Assembly: GCF_026239655.1 (NCBI RefSeq)
Contig: NZ_JAPIVO010000002.1
Location: forward strand, 558,001-622,000
DNA from: Pedobacter sp. MR2016-24
Lineage (GTDB): Bacteria > Bacteroidota > Bacteroidia > Sphingobacteriales > Sphingobacteriaceae
Length of the DNA stretch: 64,000 nucleotides
Direction of reading: 5' to 3'
Below the pieces are notes generated by a model that saw nothing but the letters and a program-made list of their open reading frames with translations, was not told the origin of the DNA and made no database searches. Of this stretch, positions 27,132 through 36,910 are shown piece by piece; position 1 is the first letter of the stretch, and each line of letters opens with the position of its first letter. The position numbers and the translations under genes are program-made.

Positions 27132-27161
27132 AGCGTTGGTCGAAAAATTACAGGAGTTGGT
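27132..27161 (+). promoter_or_regulatory. Putative LytTR-type regulator site, copy 3
   Basis: AGCGTTGGT (27132-27140) and GGAGTTGGT (27153-27161) start 21 bp apart. Sequence similarity to the other leaders continues to the start codon at 27281, but the base sequence left of 27132 is unrelated, so this is the left edge of the repeat unit. Confidence 0.5.
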
Positions 27162-27280
27162 CGGGAGTTACAGCGCTGTGGTATAATACGGGGAATGCTG
27201 CTGAAACGTTTGTGGGGTGTTGACGTCTTATATACAAACAATTAAGAAATAGAATTTTAAAAAACCTAAACTCAAAAGAT

Positions 27281-27895
27281 ATGAAAACTTTATTCGACAC
27301 CGTATTAAAATCAAGTTCAATGGCTATCGTTTTATTAGCTTCAGTATTTAGCCTCACTGCATCAGCCGCCACAGTTACAGCAGAAAGAGGTCCTGTTCAA
27401 CCCGATATCAAAAAAGTAATCGTGACCGGTAATACTAAAGTGCTGCTGGTACAAAACACAAAAGAATATGTAACGGTGGATGCAGTTGATCTGGAAAAAG
27501 TATCCCTGAAACAAGTGGGTAATACTTTAACGATCAACTCTTCAGAAAGTAATCCGGTAACCGTGACTGTTTATGTGAAAGACCTGTACCGCATCGATGC
27601 TGCTGATAAAGCCAGCGTTAAAACATCAGGAAATTTTAACTTAACAAACCTTCAGATCATGCTGAAAGATGAGGCTAAAGCTCGTGTTAAAGCAACTACA
27701 GCAAGTTTATATACTGTAATCGACGGACATGCAAAGCTGGAACTGATGGGTACTTCCGCTCATCATATCTCTAAGATAGCCGGTATTGCAACTATGGATA
27801 CTGATAAATTCGCAGCAGTAAAAACTGAGTCGGTCACTCCAGGTACTGAAGGTGTAGCATTCAGCTCACCTGGAAAATTAGCCGGAGCCAAATAG
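27281..27895 (+). CDS. GIN-like secreted adhesin-like protein, copy 3
   Basis: Third intact paralogue, 204 residues, 8-10 kb away from copies 1 and 2 and more diverged from them than they are from each other (PVQPDIKKVIVTGNTKVLLVQNTKEYVTVDAVDL). Signal peptide and domain layout are the same. The tail EGVAFSSPGKLAGAK is different again. It follows the shared leader and regulator-site repeat and is closed by its own strong terminator, so it is a single-gene transcript. Confidence 0.8.
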   Translation: MKTLFDTVLKSSSMAIVLLASVFSLTASAATVTAERGPVQPDIKKVIVTGNTKVLLVQNTKEYVTVDAVDLEKVSLKQVGNTLTINSSESNPVTVTVYVKDLYRIDAADKASVKTSGNFNLTNLQIMLKDEAKARVKATTASLYTVIDGHAKLELMGTSAHHISKIAGIATMDTDKFAAVKTESVTPGTEGVAFSSPGKLAGAK

Positions 27896-27930
27896 TAGCG
27901 ACGATAAGAAACAAAAATATCAATGTGTAG

Positions 27931-27969
27931 ACAGAGAATGCCGGCTTTTTTGCCGGCATTCTCTGTTTA
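27931..27969 (+). terminator. Intrinsic terminator after adhesin-like copy 3
   Basis: ACAGAGAATGCCGGC (27931-27945) pairs perfectly with its complement at 27952-27966 around a T loop. The stem resembles those of copies 1 and 4. Confidence 0.88.
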
Positions 27970-28064
27970 CACCCTTTGTGGTTATACATGTTAACCCGTT
28001 TCCCAAACATTTAGCTATATATTTGGTTCGTTGACTATAAGTTGATCACAATTGAATTGAAACC

Positions 28065-28709
28065 ATGCAAAAAACGCTTGACTACCTGAGGGAGCTTAAA
28101 ATAAACAATAGTAAAGATTGGTTTCTTGACCATATGAAAGAATACGAAGAGGTTAGAACTGAGCTCAATGATCTGGCATTTTTGGTTTTGGAGCAATTAG
28201 CTCTTTTCGATCCGCTATTAAATGATGAGGTCGACGTGAGCAGGTTTATCTCCAATCTGGTCATCATCAAGCCTAAAAAATCCGGGCCCTATCACACTCA
28301 TTTTTCTATATCCATCAGTCCCCTTGCCAATGATGGAAACGAACCCCTTTATGATATCCACATTGATCCGGAGCAGAGTTACATCAGTATTAAATATGAT
28401 CCCGATATTTTTGGTATCCAGGTGATGAGAAACTTCATCACAAAAAATGCCGATCAATTCCGTAAACTCCTGGAAGATACCTTTTCAGATGGCTTTGAGT
28501 TAAATGAGTCGTCTGTTTTAAGTGCCTTACCTAAAGGATATCAACCAGGAGTGCCTGCTGAACAATTCATTAAACTGCAGCGCTATGAAATCAGGTGTCC
28601 TGTAGATCTGCTGAAAGAACAGCAAGAATTACTGAAGGATATCACTGCGAGTTTCAGGGCAGTTTTGCCTTTGCTGAACTTTATGCGCAGGGGATTGGGA
28701 CTCGCATAA
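28065..28709 (+). CDS. DUF2461 domain-containing protein
   Basis: Cytoplasmic protein, 214 residues, of the conserved DUF2461 (TIGR02453) family of unknown function. The start LDYLRELKINNSKDWFLDHMKEYEEVR is the family signature; VSRFISNLVIIKPKKSGPYHTHFSISISP and the internal YEIRCPVD support it. The usual family length is about 210-230, so this one is complete. It is convergent to an AraC regulator and has no obvious functional partner. Confidence 0.88.
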   Translation: MQKTLDYLRELKINNSKDWFLDHMKEYEEVRTELNDLAFLVLEQLALFDPLLNDEVDVSRFISNLVIIKPKKSGPYHTHFSISISPLANDGNEPLYDIHIDPEQSYISIKYDPDIFGIQVMRNFITKNADQFRKLLEDTFSDGFELNESSVLSALPKGYQPGVPAEQFIKLQRYEIRCPVDLLKEQQELLKDITASFRAVLPLLNFMRRGLGLA

Positions 28710-28736
28710 CCGGTTCTGTAATCAAAAAGAATAACA

Positions 28737-29669
28737 TCATTGATCTTGAAATGAAGCCCTGAATGCCAGAGGGGAAAGGCTGGTTTTTGCTTTGAATAAC
28801 TTGCTGAAGGATTGGGAATGTTCAAAGCCTAGCTGGTAAGCAATCTCACTTACAGATAAAGTAGTGGCAGATAACTGCTGTTTGGCTTTTTCAATGAGCT
28901 TTTCATGTATATGCTGCTGCGTGGTCAGACCAGTTACTGTTTTAAGCAGGCCGCTCAAATAATCTGGCGATACCTGAAGTTGTTCTGCGAGATAACTTAC
29001 TGTGGGCAATCCATCGTGCATCGCATTCACCTTGTCAAAATAGCTCACCAGCTTTTCATTGAGCCGGTCCAGTATCTCATGATTGGTTTTTCTTCGCGTC
29101 ATAAACTGGCGCTGATAAAAGCGCTCCGCATAGCTCAATAGCGATTCCAGTTGGGTGATGATAATGTCATGGCTGAACTTATCCATGTTATTGTGATATT
29201 CCTGACTGATGTTGCCAATGATTTGCTTTAAAATAATTTCTTCTTTATCGGAAAGGAACAGTGCTTCGTTGACGGCATAGTCAAAAAAAGCGTATTGCTT
29301 GATTTTTTTTGCGAGCGGGGTATTCCACAACAGGTCAGGGTGAAACAGGAGCAGCCAGCCTGACTGCTCGGGGGTGGCGTACTTTTGCGGATTGAAGCCG
29401 CTGATCTGGCCGGGCGACATAAAACTGAGTACCCCCTCGTCAAAGTCATAAACCTGCTGACCATATTTGAATTTTACGGGCGACTTAAAGCCTTTTTTAA
29501 GGGAAATGTTATAAAAACCACTGATTACACTCCCGGGTATGCCTTCGGGAATATGTTCGAAGGGCTCAATTTTAACTATACTGATCAGCGGGTGCTCAGG
29601 AGCGGGGGCACCTAATAATTTGTGAAAATCACTGATTGTTTTAATCTGGTATGGCTGGCTTTTTTCCAT
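28737..29669 (-). CDS. AraC-family transcriptional regulator
   Basis: DNA-binding regulator, 310 residues. The N-terminal part is a cupin-like sensing domain (FKYGQQVYDFDEGVLSFMSPGQISGF). The C-terminal HTH_18 region shows VSYLAEQLQVSPDYLSGLLKTVTGLTTQQHIHEKLIEKAKQQL and a second helix-turn-helix ending SEIAYQLGFEHSQSFSKLFKAKTSLSPLAFR. It starts 12 bp after the NAD(P)-binding protein gene and shares its transcript, so it may control that gene and itself. Confidence 0.93.
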   Translation of the reverse strand: MEKSQPYQIKTISDFHKLLGAPAPEHPLISIVKIEPFEHIPEGIPGSVISGFYNISLKKGFKSPVKFKYGQQVYDFDEGVLSFMSPGQISGFNPQKYATPEQSGWLLLFHPDLLWNTPLAKKIKQYAFFDYAVNEALFLSDKEEIILKQIIGNISQEYHNNMDKFSHDIIITQLESLLSYAERFYQRQFMTRRKTNHEILDRLNEKLVSYFDKVNAMHDGLPTVSYLAEQLQVSPDYLSGLLKTVTGLTTQQHIHEKLIEKAKQQLSATTLSVSEIAYQLGFEHSQSFSKLFKAKTSLSPLAFRASFQDQ

Positions 29670-29681
29670 GATGCAAATTGA

Positions 29682-30602
29682 CTATTTTTTTTGATAATCC
29701 TTTAAAGCTGCTGCTACTGCCTGCTGATAAGAGAGTGGCTGTCGTGGCAGCAGTTTCCTGATGGCCGAGGGATCACCTATCATATCTGCTCCCAATCCGT
29801 CCAGTGCTCCTTTAATAGCTCCTTTGGGAGATTTAGCGATGACTTCAAGCAGGGGCGCGACAAATCGTAACACGGCTAATGAAATATGGATTTTTTTCGG
29901 CAGAGGGTGACCAATTACCCCGGCCGCCACATCGATCAATTGATCTCCGGTTAATACATCGTCACTTCCTACTTCAAAAGACTGTCCGTAAGCTTTGGGT
30001 TCATTCATCACCCCAATGAGATGGTAGACCAGATCGTCAATCGCGATGCACCGAAACTTATTGCGACCATTACCTACCACGAAGGCGATGCTCTTCCGGG
30101 CATTGGCCAATACCATGTTAAATCCCTGCCCGCCAATGCCTACGATCATACCTGGCTGGATGACAGTTATATCCAGGCCGGAGTTGAACAGATATTGCTG
30201 CGTTTTCCAGCGTCCGCTGGTCCAGGCATCCTTCGTATCGGCAGAAATCCCTAAAGAGGTTACATAGATCAGTCGGCGAACATGGTGCATCCTGCAGCCT
30301 GCTACAATATTTTGCATTGCCTGCATCTCAATATCCATAAAGTCGAGCTCCGCCGTATTTTTGTGCTGCGGGGCCAGCGTGTGAATGGAAACGTAAACCG
30401 CATCTATAGCTTCCAGTGCATGCTGCACAGCGGAAGGATCTGAAAGGTCACCTTTAACCATCTCGCAGTTGTACGCTGCTAAATCTTTTACTTTATCCGG
30501 GTTCCGTACAAGGCATCGTACCGCATAATCTTCTGCTACTAACTGCCGTGTTAAATAACCGCCTACAAATCCGGTTGCGCCAATGACTAATATATTTTTC
30601 AT
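29682..30602 (-). CDS. NAD(P)-binding (NmrA-like/atypical SDR) protein
   Basis: Cytoplasmic Rossmann-fold protein, 306 residues. The cofactor motif is NILVIGATGFVGGYLTRQL (GxxGxxG). Later segments VYVSIHTLAP and LIYVTSLGIS resemble atypical short-chain dehydrogenases and NmrA-type proteins that lack the full YxxxK motif. The C-terminal DVLTGDQLIDVAAGVIGHPLP is typical of NADH-ubiquinone-oxidoreductase-like atypical SDRs. It is first gene of a two-gene operon with an AraC regulator. Substrate unknown. Confidence 0.85.
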   Translation of the reverse strand: MKNILVIGATGFVGGYLTRQLVAEDYAVRCLVRNPDKVKDLAAYNCEMVKGDLSDPSAVQHALEAIDAVYVSIHTLAPQHKNTAELDFMDIEMQAMQNIVAGCRMHHVRRLIYVTSLGISADTKDAWTSGRWKTQQYLFNSGLDITVIQPGMIVGIGGQGFNMVLANARKSIAFVVGNGRNKFRCIAIDDLVYHLIGVMNEPKAYGQSFEVGSDDVLTGDQLIDVAAGVIGHPLPKKIHISLAVLRFVAPLLEVIAKSPKGAIKGALDGLGADMIGDPSAIRKLLPRQPLSYQQAVAAALKDYQKK

Positions 30603-30783
30603 GATAAATTGATTTTATTCAGGCAAATCTCTTTATAAAACAGGTGCAAAATGTGACCAAATCAGGTAGAATTGTAGCCGAAACTGGCGGGTGTTTAGGC
30701 TGACCGTCTGCGGGTTAAATGTTAAATGGCTATTTTAAAAGCCGACGGATTCCGGTTAAAAATGCATATAAGGGCCGATTATG

Positions 30784-30791
30784 TACCTTTG
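30784..30791 (+). promoter_or_regulatory. -7 promoter element
   Basis: TACCTTTG matches TAnnTTTG. The predicted start of transcription (near 30798) supports ATG 30816 and argues against the earlier in-frame ATG at 30726. Confidence 0.45.
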
Positions 30792-30815
30792 ACCACATCA
30801 ACAGCACTTCAATCA

Positions 30816-31529
30816 ATGCAATCTTTAAAACACATTATCCAATATACTTTAGCGCTTATTTTTCTGCAGAGCTATTTCCTGCAGAACGTTCAGGCCCAGA
30901 CAAAAGTGGTTTATCAGGAAAAATTTACTGAAAAAAGCCTGTCTAAAAACTGGGAGCAGGTCAATGGCAACTGGACGATTAAAAATGATACCCTTTACGG
31001 GGAAAGCAACAGGGAATGGGCTGTATTAATCGCTAAAAAGTCTTTACCAGAAAACTATATCCTGTCTTTTTCTATGCTGGCAGACCCAAAAGCCTACCTG
31101 TTTGAATTGATGACCAACTTAAATGACAACCATTTCTTAGGGATTTTATTGAACCAGCTGGAGAACAGGGTAGCGATTGAAGACCGTGCTTTTTTTCCGA
31201 AAGGTGACCAGATGGGAAGCCATATCCATACCAAAGGACACATCGGTAGATTACCCAAAGTAACAAAAGCTGCCGGGGCGGTGTGGATCGACTGGAAGGT
31301 GCAAAAAACGGGTAATCAGATCTTTATCTGGATGAATGATGAAGAGATTATCAGTTTGAAAGATACGATGGGTATCGCTAAGCCCAAAGGGAAATTTGGT
31401 TTTGCCATCAATGGCAAGGCTAAAATCAAGTCTGTAATGCTTTTAAAAACAAAAGGGGAGGCGAGTTTGCCTCCCCCGGATTTCAAAGGCCGGGCATTGA
31501 TCAGACCTTCATTTTCCTTTTCTGAATAA
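30816..31529 (+). CDS. Secreted DUF1080-like (jelly-roll) protein
   Basis: Predicted exported protein, 237 residues. The signal peptide is MQSLKHIIQYTLALIFLQSYFL followed by QNVQAQ. The body looks like a concanavalin/LamG jelly roll of the DUF1080 (3-keto-disaccharide hydrolase) type: VYQEKFTEKSLSKNWEQVNGNW, IKNDTLYGES, then WIDWKVQKTGNQIFIWMNDEEI and GKFGFAINGKAKIKSVMLLK. ATG 30816 was chosen because it begins the signal peptide and the promoter motif lies just upstream. Function in glycoside binding or hydrolysis is an inference from fold. Confidence 0.72.
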   Translation: MQSLKHIIQYTLALIFLQSYFLQNVQAQTKVVYQEKFTEKSLSKNWEQVNGNWTIKNDTLYGESNREWAVLIAKKSLPENYILSFSMLADPKAYLFELMTNLNDNHFLGILLNQLENRVAIEDRAFFPKGDQMGSHIHTKGHIGRLPKVTKAAGAVWIDWKVQKTGNQIFIWMNDEEIISLKDTMGIAKPKGKFGFAINGKAKIKSVMLLKTKGEASLPPPDFKGRALIRPSFSFSE

Positions 31530-31587
31530 AACAACTGATATCATCAGCAGCAATGGGCCATTTACTGCAAATGGTCTTTATACGCTA

Positions 31588-33114
31588 CTATTTGATGGTA
31601 TCCGGCGTGTAGACTTTAATCATGCCATCGCCTTCACTGCTCACCACGAGTAAACTCTTTTTAGTAGGACTGTTTTTAGCCGGAATGATCAATACACCTT
31701 CAGGAGCATCACCAGTGGCCAGCATTTTAAGAAAAAGCGGTTTGGCTGGATTAGTCACGTCATATACAGCTACTGCATCTGCTCTTTCCAATCCTACAAA
31801 AGCAACGTTTTTGTTGCCGATTTTTCCTATAGTGATACCTTCAGGTTCCACGCTTTTATCGTCACTTCGTTTATCATCGTACATATTCGCCGCAATTGCT
31901 TTTACATCAAGCTCATTTTTGCTGTCATATACCTGTATCCCGTCATTTCCGTTCCAAACGCTGAACGAGCGGGCACCATATGAATAGAGTTCAGTAAATA
32001 ATCCGTCTCCGTTTGGATCCCCTAATGTAGTGGTGATTTGCAAGTTGCCTAACTGAGTTGCCTGCTGTAAAAGGCTGGCCGTAGGGAAAGCGGTAGGATC
32101 AAGCTGAATGGCTTTTACCCGCTTGATTTCTGAAAATCCGGTGTACTCTCTGGAATCACCTTCGTTGGCCGTAAACAGAAAAGGTGTGCCTGCTGATTCC
32201 AGTAGGGCAATCGCATCTGGCATATAAATACCTTTCACATTCCATTTGGCCAGGTCAGTTTTTTTGTCTTCATCACTCACATTAATTTCACTGCCGTCTG
32301 CATTATAGTCTTTAAAGCCCAGCGGGAAAATGTTCGTGATGGTTTTTGACGTCAGATCAATTTTTGCAATGGCATTGTTTTCCTGTAAAGTAACCCAGGC
32401 AGTTTTTGAATCGCCCGATACAGTGATATATTCCGGCTCGATATCTTTGACGAAGTTTTTACCGGGGCCAAAGATCCTGAAACCTTTAGCTTCCAAAGCG
32501 GCCTGCTGACCAGCAAAGGCGGCAAACCCGATGGTGTTGACTGCATAGTTATCTGCCACCGAGATGATCGAAACCGTTCCTTCCGGATCATTGGTATAAG
32601 CCGCATTGGGCTCTCCTTCATTGGCCGTCAGGATAAATTTTCCATCAGGAGAGAAAGTAATCATATCTGGCAGGGCGCCAACTGTGATGACTTTTATTTC
32701 AGTGTAATCGCTCGTTTTGAAAACGGCTACTTTACCGTTTGCCTGTTTATCTAATGATTCGATCGCAGCAGCAAGTTTTCCGTCAGAGACAGCGAGACTG
32801 TTTACTGCGCCGCCGTAGGGTGCCATACTGATCGAAGTAATGTATTTCATATTTGCCGGGTCTTTAAAATCGATCACATCAATTTTATTAACGGTGGAGT
32901 TGTTCACTACAAATAAACGGTTTGTAGCAGGGTCGAAAGCCGTAATTTCAGCAGCGCCTTCCCCTCCGATATTCAGCGAGCCTATTACTGCAAAAGTGGC
33001 AGGGTCTTCATTAACAAAAAATTCAGGTTCCGGTGCAGTAATTTCTTCCGTCGTGTTCTTTTTGCAGGCAGCTAAGCTCAGCAACAGGATAAAAGCGAGT
33101 AATTGTAATTTCAT
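31588..33114 (-). CDS. Choice-of-anchor I family lipoprotein
   Basis: Lipoprotein, 508 residues, with lipobox LAAC (Cys17) followed by KKN. The remainder is a beta-propeller-like choice-of-anchor I domain: GEGAAEITAFDPATNRLFVVNN, LPDMITFSPDGKFILTANEGEPN, GDSREYTG, then GNKNVAFVGLERADAVAVYDV and APEGVLIIPA. Family members accompany phytase-like or alkaline-phosphatase-like proteins in other bacteria, but no such gene is adjacent here. It is likely exported to the cell surface; ligand unknown. Confidence 0.9.
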   Translation of the reverse strand: MKLQLLAFILLLSLAACKKNTTEEITAPEPEFFVNEDPATFAVIGSLNIGGEGAAEITAFDPATNRLFVVNNSTVNKIDVIDFKDPANMKYITSISMAPYGGAVNSLAVSDGKLAAAIESLDKQANGKVAVFKTSDYTEIKVITVGALPDMITFSPDGKFILTANEGEPNAAYTNDPEGTVSIISVADNYAVNTIGFAAFAGQQAALEAKGFRIFGPGKNFVKDIEPEYITVSGDSKTAWVTLQENNAIAKIDLTSKTITNIFPLGFKDYNADGSEINVSDEDKKTDLAKWNVKGIYMPDAIALLESAGTPFLFTANEGDSREYTGFSEIKRVKAIQLDPTAFPTASLLQQATQLGNLQITTTLGDPNGDGLFTELYSYGARSFSVWNGNDGIQVYDSKNELDVKAIAANMYDDKRSDDKSVEPEGITIGKIGNKNVAFVGLERADAVAVYDVTNPAKPLFLKMLATGDAPEGVLIIPAKNSPTKKSLLVVSSEGDGMIKVYTPDTIK

Positions 33115-33440
33115 ATGATTGGGTTTATATCAGTTCCAAACCTATTAAATTGCGATTAACATCGTTTAAAGCTGGTATTAAGCCTGTGTTAACCGTCTTA
33201 TACTTTGGTGGCGATGGAGGGCGTTATACGGATCAATTTTAGTTTTTACCTGACATGATCTTCATCTTAGGGATACATTTTAGTGCTGAAGGCTATCTAT
33301 TTCAAGAAAAAATAATACTTTTGGCACCTCTATTGAGGAGGGCAACGTGAAAGGGATGTTCCTTTTATTTGCGCTTAAGATCCGCTGACAATATCAGGAG
33401 GGTTTTTTACAAAGACATTTTAAAACATTGATTCAGAAAA
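33115..33440. other. Gene-free region upstream of tig
   Basis: A -7 element TACTTTTG (33316-33323) is the likely tig promoter, giving an untranslated leader of about 110 nt. Within the leader a short frame from GTG 33349 encodes about 13 residues to a TGA and is preceded by GAGGAGG; this may be chance. Nothing recognisable lies in 33115-33300. Confidence 0.5.
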
Positions 33441-34787
33441 ATGAATATTACACAGGAAAAGATTGACGACTTAAACGCGGTTGTAAAAATTAAAATTTCG
33501 CCTGAAGATTATACTGAAAAGGTCGATAAAACCATAAAAGAACAAGCTAAAAAATCTACGCTTCCAGGCTTCCGTAAGGGAATGGTACCGGCTGCACACA
33601 TCAAAAAGATGTATGGCAGAAGCATTTTAGTGGAAGAAGTGAATAATTTGCTGAGTGAATCATTAACAAAATACCTGGCAGACAATAAAATTGAAATTCT
33701 TGGTCAGCCGCTACCCATGCTGAACGATGCAAAGGAATTTAAATGGGATGGTACTGACGAATTTGAGTTTGACTATCAATTGGGATTAGCTCCGGCGATT
33801 GATTTCAATGTAACTGCTAAAGATAAGTTTACACAATATAATGTAAAAGCTGACGAGGAAACGCTGGCTTCACGTATCAAAAACATCCGTCGCAGCTATG
33901 GCAAAATGACAAACCCTGAAGTTTCGGCAGATGACGATGTACTTTATGCCGAATTAGCACAACTTTCTCCTGATGGTTCAGTTTTTGAAGGTGGCATTAC
34001 CAATACTGGTTCTATCCGTTTAGACCTGGTTAAAGATAAAGCGATATTGAAATCTTTAACAGGAGTTAAAAAGGATGATGTATTGGAATTAGACTTACAG
34101 AAAACGTTTGAAAACAATGAAGTGGTGATCGCTAAGTTGTTAAACATCGCTGAAGAAGAGGCTAAGGATTTACAATCTAAATTCCGGGTAACGGTGAAAA
34201 ATGTAAACCGTTTAGAGGAAGCTGATTTGAACCAGGAGTTCTTTGATAAAATATTTGGTGAAGGTGTAATTACTGATGAAGCTGGTTTCACTGCTAAGAT
34301 TACGGAAGAGATTGAGGGTATGTTCAAACAGGATGCGGATCGCAAACTGCAGAACGATATGTACACACAGTTATTAGAAGGTGTAAACATAGAATTACCG
34401 GATGAGTTTTTACGTAAATGGTTAAAAACAACGAATGAAAAATTAACTGATGCCGAACTGGCGGAAGGTTATGATGATTTCGCTAAAAACCTGAAATGGA
34501 CTTTAATTGAGAACAAAATCATTAAAGACAACAGCATTGAGATTAAGTACCAGGATGTATTTGAAACTGCTAAACAACGTTTGGATGCGCAGTTCAGAAT
34601 GTACAGCCCGGCACCGATGCCAGAAGATCAGCTGGCGGAATACACCACTACTTTCTTAAAAGAGAAAGATAATGGAAACCGCATTTTTGAAGAGGTGAAA
34701 GCACTCAAAGTGTTTGAATATATTCAGTCGGTTGCAACTTTAGACCAAAAAGATATAGCTTACAATAAGTTTATAGAAATGACCTAA
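33441..34787 (+). CDS. tig: Trigger factor
   Basis: Ribosome-bound chaperone that meets nascent chains. The ribosome-docking signature GFRKGMVP lies at residues 43-50 within the N-terminal domain. The central FKBP-like domain is degenerate, as usual in Bacteroidota (VSADDDVLYAELAQLSPDGSVFEGG), and a C-terminal helical domain follows. At 448 residues it is normal. It heads the conserved tig-clpP-clpX order with its own terminator after it, so clpP and clpX have a separate promoter. Confidence 0.95.
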   Translation: MNITQEKIDDLNAVVKIKISPEDYTEKVDKTIKEQAKKSTLPGFRKGMVPAAHIKKMYGRSILVEEVNNLLSESLTKYLADNKIEILGQPLPMLNDAKEFKWDGTDEFEFDYQLGLAPAIDFNVTAKDKFTQYNVKADEETLASRIKNIRRSYGKMTNPEVSADDDVLYAELAQLSPDGSVFEGGITNTGSIRLDLVKDKAILKSLTGVKKDDVLELDLQKTFENNEVVIAKLLNIAEEEAKDLQSKFRVTVKNVNRLEEADLNQEFFDKIFGEGVITDEAGFTAKITEEIEGMFKQDADRKLQNDMYTQLLEGVNIELPDEFLRKWLKTTNEKLTDAELAEGYDDFAKNLKWTLIENKIIKDNSIEIKYQDVFETAKQRLDAQFRMYSPAPMPEDQLAEYTTTFLKEKDNGNRIFEEVKALKVFEYIQSVATLDQKDIAYNKFIEMT

Positions 34788-34826
34788 GCTGTTTTAAGCA
34801 GCAGCGTAAATTTCTTTAAATATTTG

Positions 34827-34858
34827 ATAAGGCGGCTTTAAACAGGCCGCCTTATTTA
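34827..34858 (+). terminator. Intrinsic terminator after tig
   Basis: ATAAGGCGGC (34827-34836) pairs perfectly with GCCGCCTTAT (34846-34855) followed by TT. Confidence 0.85.
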
Positions 34859-34957
34859 TATCAGGGTAATTTAAATTTTACAATTTTAAAATAAAAAACC
34901 AAATAGTATCATTAATTTGGTCATACGGTAATATAAAAACAACAAAAACTAGTACTC

Positions 34958-35659
34958 ATGAATATAGATAAAGAAGAATTTAGAAAATACGCAGTTAAAC
35001 ACCACCGTATTAACGGTTTAAACGTTGATCGCTTTATTGGACAAACGAATAACAATCCAAAAAGCATGACTCCTTACATCATTGAAGAGCGCCAGTTGAA
35101 TGTTGCTCAGATGGATGTTTTTTCCCGCCTGATGATGGACAGGATTATCTTTTTAGGTGATGCAATCCATGATGGCAATGCAAATATTATCCAGGCACAG
35201 TTACTGTTCCTGCAATCGACTGATAACAATAGAGATATACAAATTTATATTAACTCACCGGGTGGTTCTGTATACGCAGGATTAGGTATTTATGATACGA
35301 TGCAGTATATTACTCCTGATGTAGCTACGATCTGTACAGGTATGGCAGCATCAATGGGTGCAGTTTTACTGGTTGCAGGTGCTGCTGGTAAACGTGCGGC
35401 ATTACCACATTCACGTGTGATGATTCACCAGCCTTCTGGTGGTTCACAGGGTGTGGCTTCAGATATGGAGATCAATCTGAGAGAAATGCTTAAATTGAAA
35501 AAAGAATTATATGATATCATTTCAGCACATTCAGGACAATCTTACGAATGGGTAGAAAAAGCTTCAGACCGTGATTACTGGATGAAAGCTGACGAAGCGA
35601 AAAGCTTTGGAATGATTGACGAAGTTTTAGGTTCGAATACGAACAAGGATAAAAAATAG
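34958..35659 (+). CDS. clpP: ATP-dependent Clp protease proteolytic subunit
   Basis: Serine protease barrel of the ClpXP machine, cytoplasmic, 233 residues. The catalytic Ser132 sits in CTGMAASMGAVLL, His157 in VMIHQPSGG and the Asp in SDRDYWM (about 206). The substrate-channel region YINSPGGSVYAG is typical. The N-terminal extension of about 35 residues before the processed protein is common in this phylum. clpX begins 3 bp after the stop, forming one operon. Confidence 0.97.
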   Translation: MNIDKEEFRKYAVKHHRINGLNVDRFIGQTNNNPKSMTPYIIEERQLNVAQMDVFSRLMMDRIIFLGDAIHDGNANIIQAQLLFLQSTDNNRDIQIYINSPGGSVYAGLGIYDTMQYITPDVATICTGMAASMGAVLLVAGAAGKRAALPHSRVMIHQPSGGSQGVASDMEINLREMLKLKKELYDIISAHSGQSYEWVEKASDRDYWMKADEAKSFGMIDEVLGSNTNKDKK

Positions 35660-35662
35660 ATA

Positions 35663-36904
35663 ATGGCTAAACAAACAAAAGATTCCCGTTGCTCTTTTTG
35701 CGGCTCTAGTAAGCAGGATACATTAATGCTTATTGAGGGACTTGATGCATACATTTGCGATAAATGTGTGACGCAGGCCCATCAGCTGGTGCTTCAGGAA
35801 TTTGGCAATAAGCAGTCGAAAGGACTGGATCCTTCGGTAACGCTGTTAAAGCCAATGGAGATCAAAGCGCATATTGACCAGTACGTAATTGGTCAGGATG
35901 ATGCTAAAAAGGTACTTTCTGTTGCGGTATATAACCATTATAAAAGGTTAGGACAAAAGGTAGATAAAGGTGATGAGGTAGAGATTGAAAAATCCAACAT
36001 CATGCTGGTTGGCGAAACGGGTACGGGTAAAACTTTACTGGCAAAAACCATCGCTAAAATACTGCATGTACCGTTCTGTATCTGTGATGCAACTGTATTA
36101 ACAGAAGCAGGATATGTTGGGGAAGATGTAGAGAGTATCCTGACACGTTTGCTGCAGGCGGCGGATTATGATGTGGCTTCTGCGGAACGTGGAATTGTCT
36201 ATATTGATGAAGTAGATAAGGTAGCACGTAAAAGTGACAACCCATCTATTACCAGGGATGTATCGGGAGAGGGTGTACAGCAGGCATTGCTGAAGATCCT
36301 GGAAGGTACTGTAGTGAACGTTCCCCCTCAGGGCGGCCGTAAGCACCCTGATCAGAAAATGATTCCGGTAAATACGAACAACATCCTCTTTATTTGCGGT
36401 GGTGCGTTCGACGGTATTGAGCGTAAAATTGCAAACAGGTTGCGTACGCAGGCTGTAGGTTATAAAGTGAAAAAAGACGATACGGAACTTGACCTGGACA
36501 ACTTATATAAGTATATCACTCCACAGGATTTGAAGTCTTTCGGACTGATTCCTGAGCTGATTGGTCGTGTGCCAGTTTTAACACACCTTAACCCGCTGGA
36601 TAAACAAGCATTGCGTAATATATTAACGGAGCCTAAGAACTCACTGTTCCGTCAGTATGTGAAGTTGTTTGAATTCGAAGGGGTGAAACTGGTTTTCGAA
36701 GATGATGTGCTGGACTTTATTGTGGATAAGGCAATGGAATACAAACTTGGTGCAAGGGGATTAAGATCCATTTGTGAAGCGATTATGCTGGATGCCATGT
36801 TTGATATACCGTCCGACCCGAATATAAAGGAACTGGTGATCTCGCTCGATTATGCGGTAGAGAAATTTGAAAAGGCCGACTTTAAAAAGTTAAAAGCTGC
36901 TTAA
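35663..36904 (+). CDS. clpX: ATP-dependent Clp protease ATP-binding subunit ClpX
   Basis: AAA+ unfoldase that feeds ClpP, 413 residues. The N-terminal zinc-binding domain has Cys10, Cys13, Cys32 and Cys35. Walker A is GETGTGKT (117-124), Walker B is IVYIDEVDK, and sensor and arginine-finger segments [15 protein letters not shown] and GARGLRSI follow. The ClpP-contacting loop LIGRVPV is present. It is complete and ends in a strong terminator. Confidence 0.97.
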   Translation: MAKQTKDSRCSFCGSSKQDTLMLIEGLDAYICDKCVTQAHQLVLQEFGNKQSKGLDPSVTLLKPMEIKAHIDQYVIGQDDAKKVLSVAVYNHYKRLGQKVDKGDEVEIEKSNIMLVGETGTGKTLLAKTIAKILHVPFCICDATVLTEAGYVGEDVESILTRLLQAADYDVASAERGIVYIDEVDKVARKSDNPSITRDVSGEGVQQALLKILEGTVVNVPPQGGRKHPDQKMIPVNTNNILFICGGAFDGIERKIANRLRTQAVGYKVKKDDTELDLDNLYKYITPQDLKSFGLIPELIGRVPVLTHLNPLDKQALRNILTEPKNSLFRQYVKLFEFEGVKLVFEDDVLDFIVDKAMEYKLGARGLRSICEAIMLDAMFDIPSDPNIKELVISLDYAVEKFEKADFKKLKAA

Positions 36905-36910
36905 GAATTG

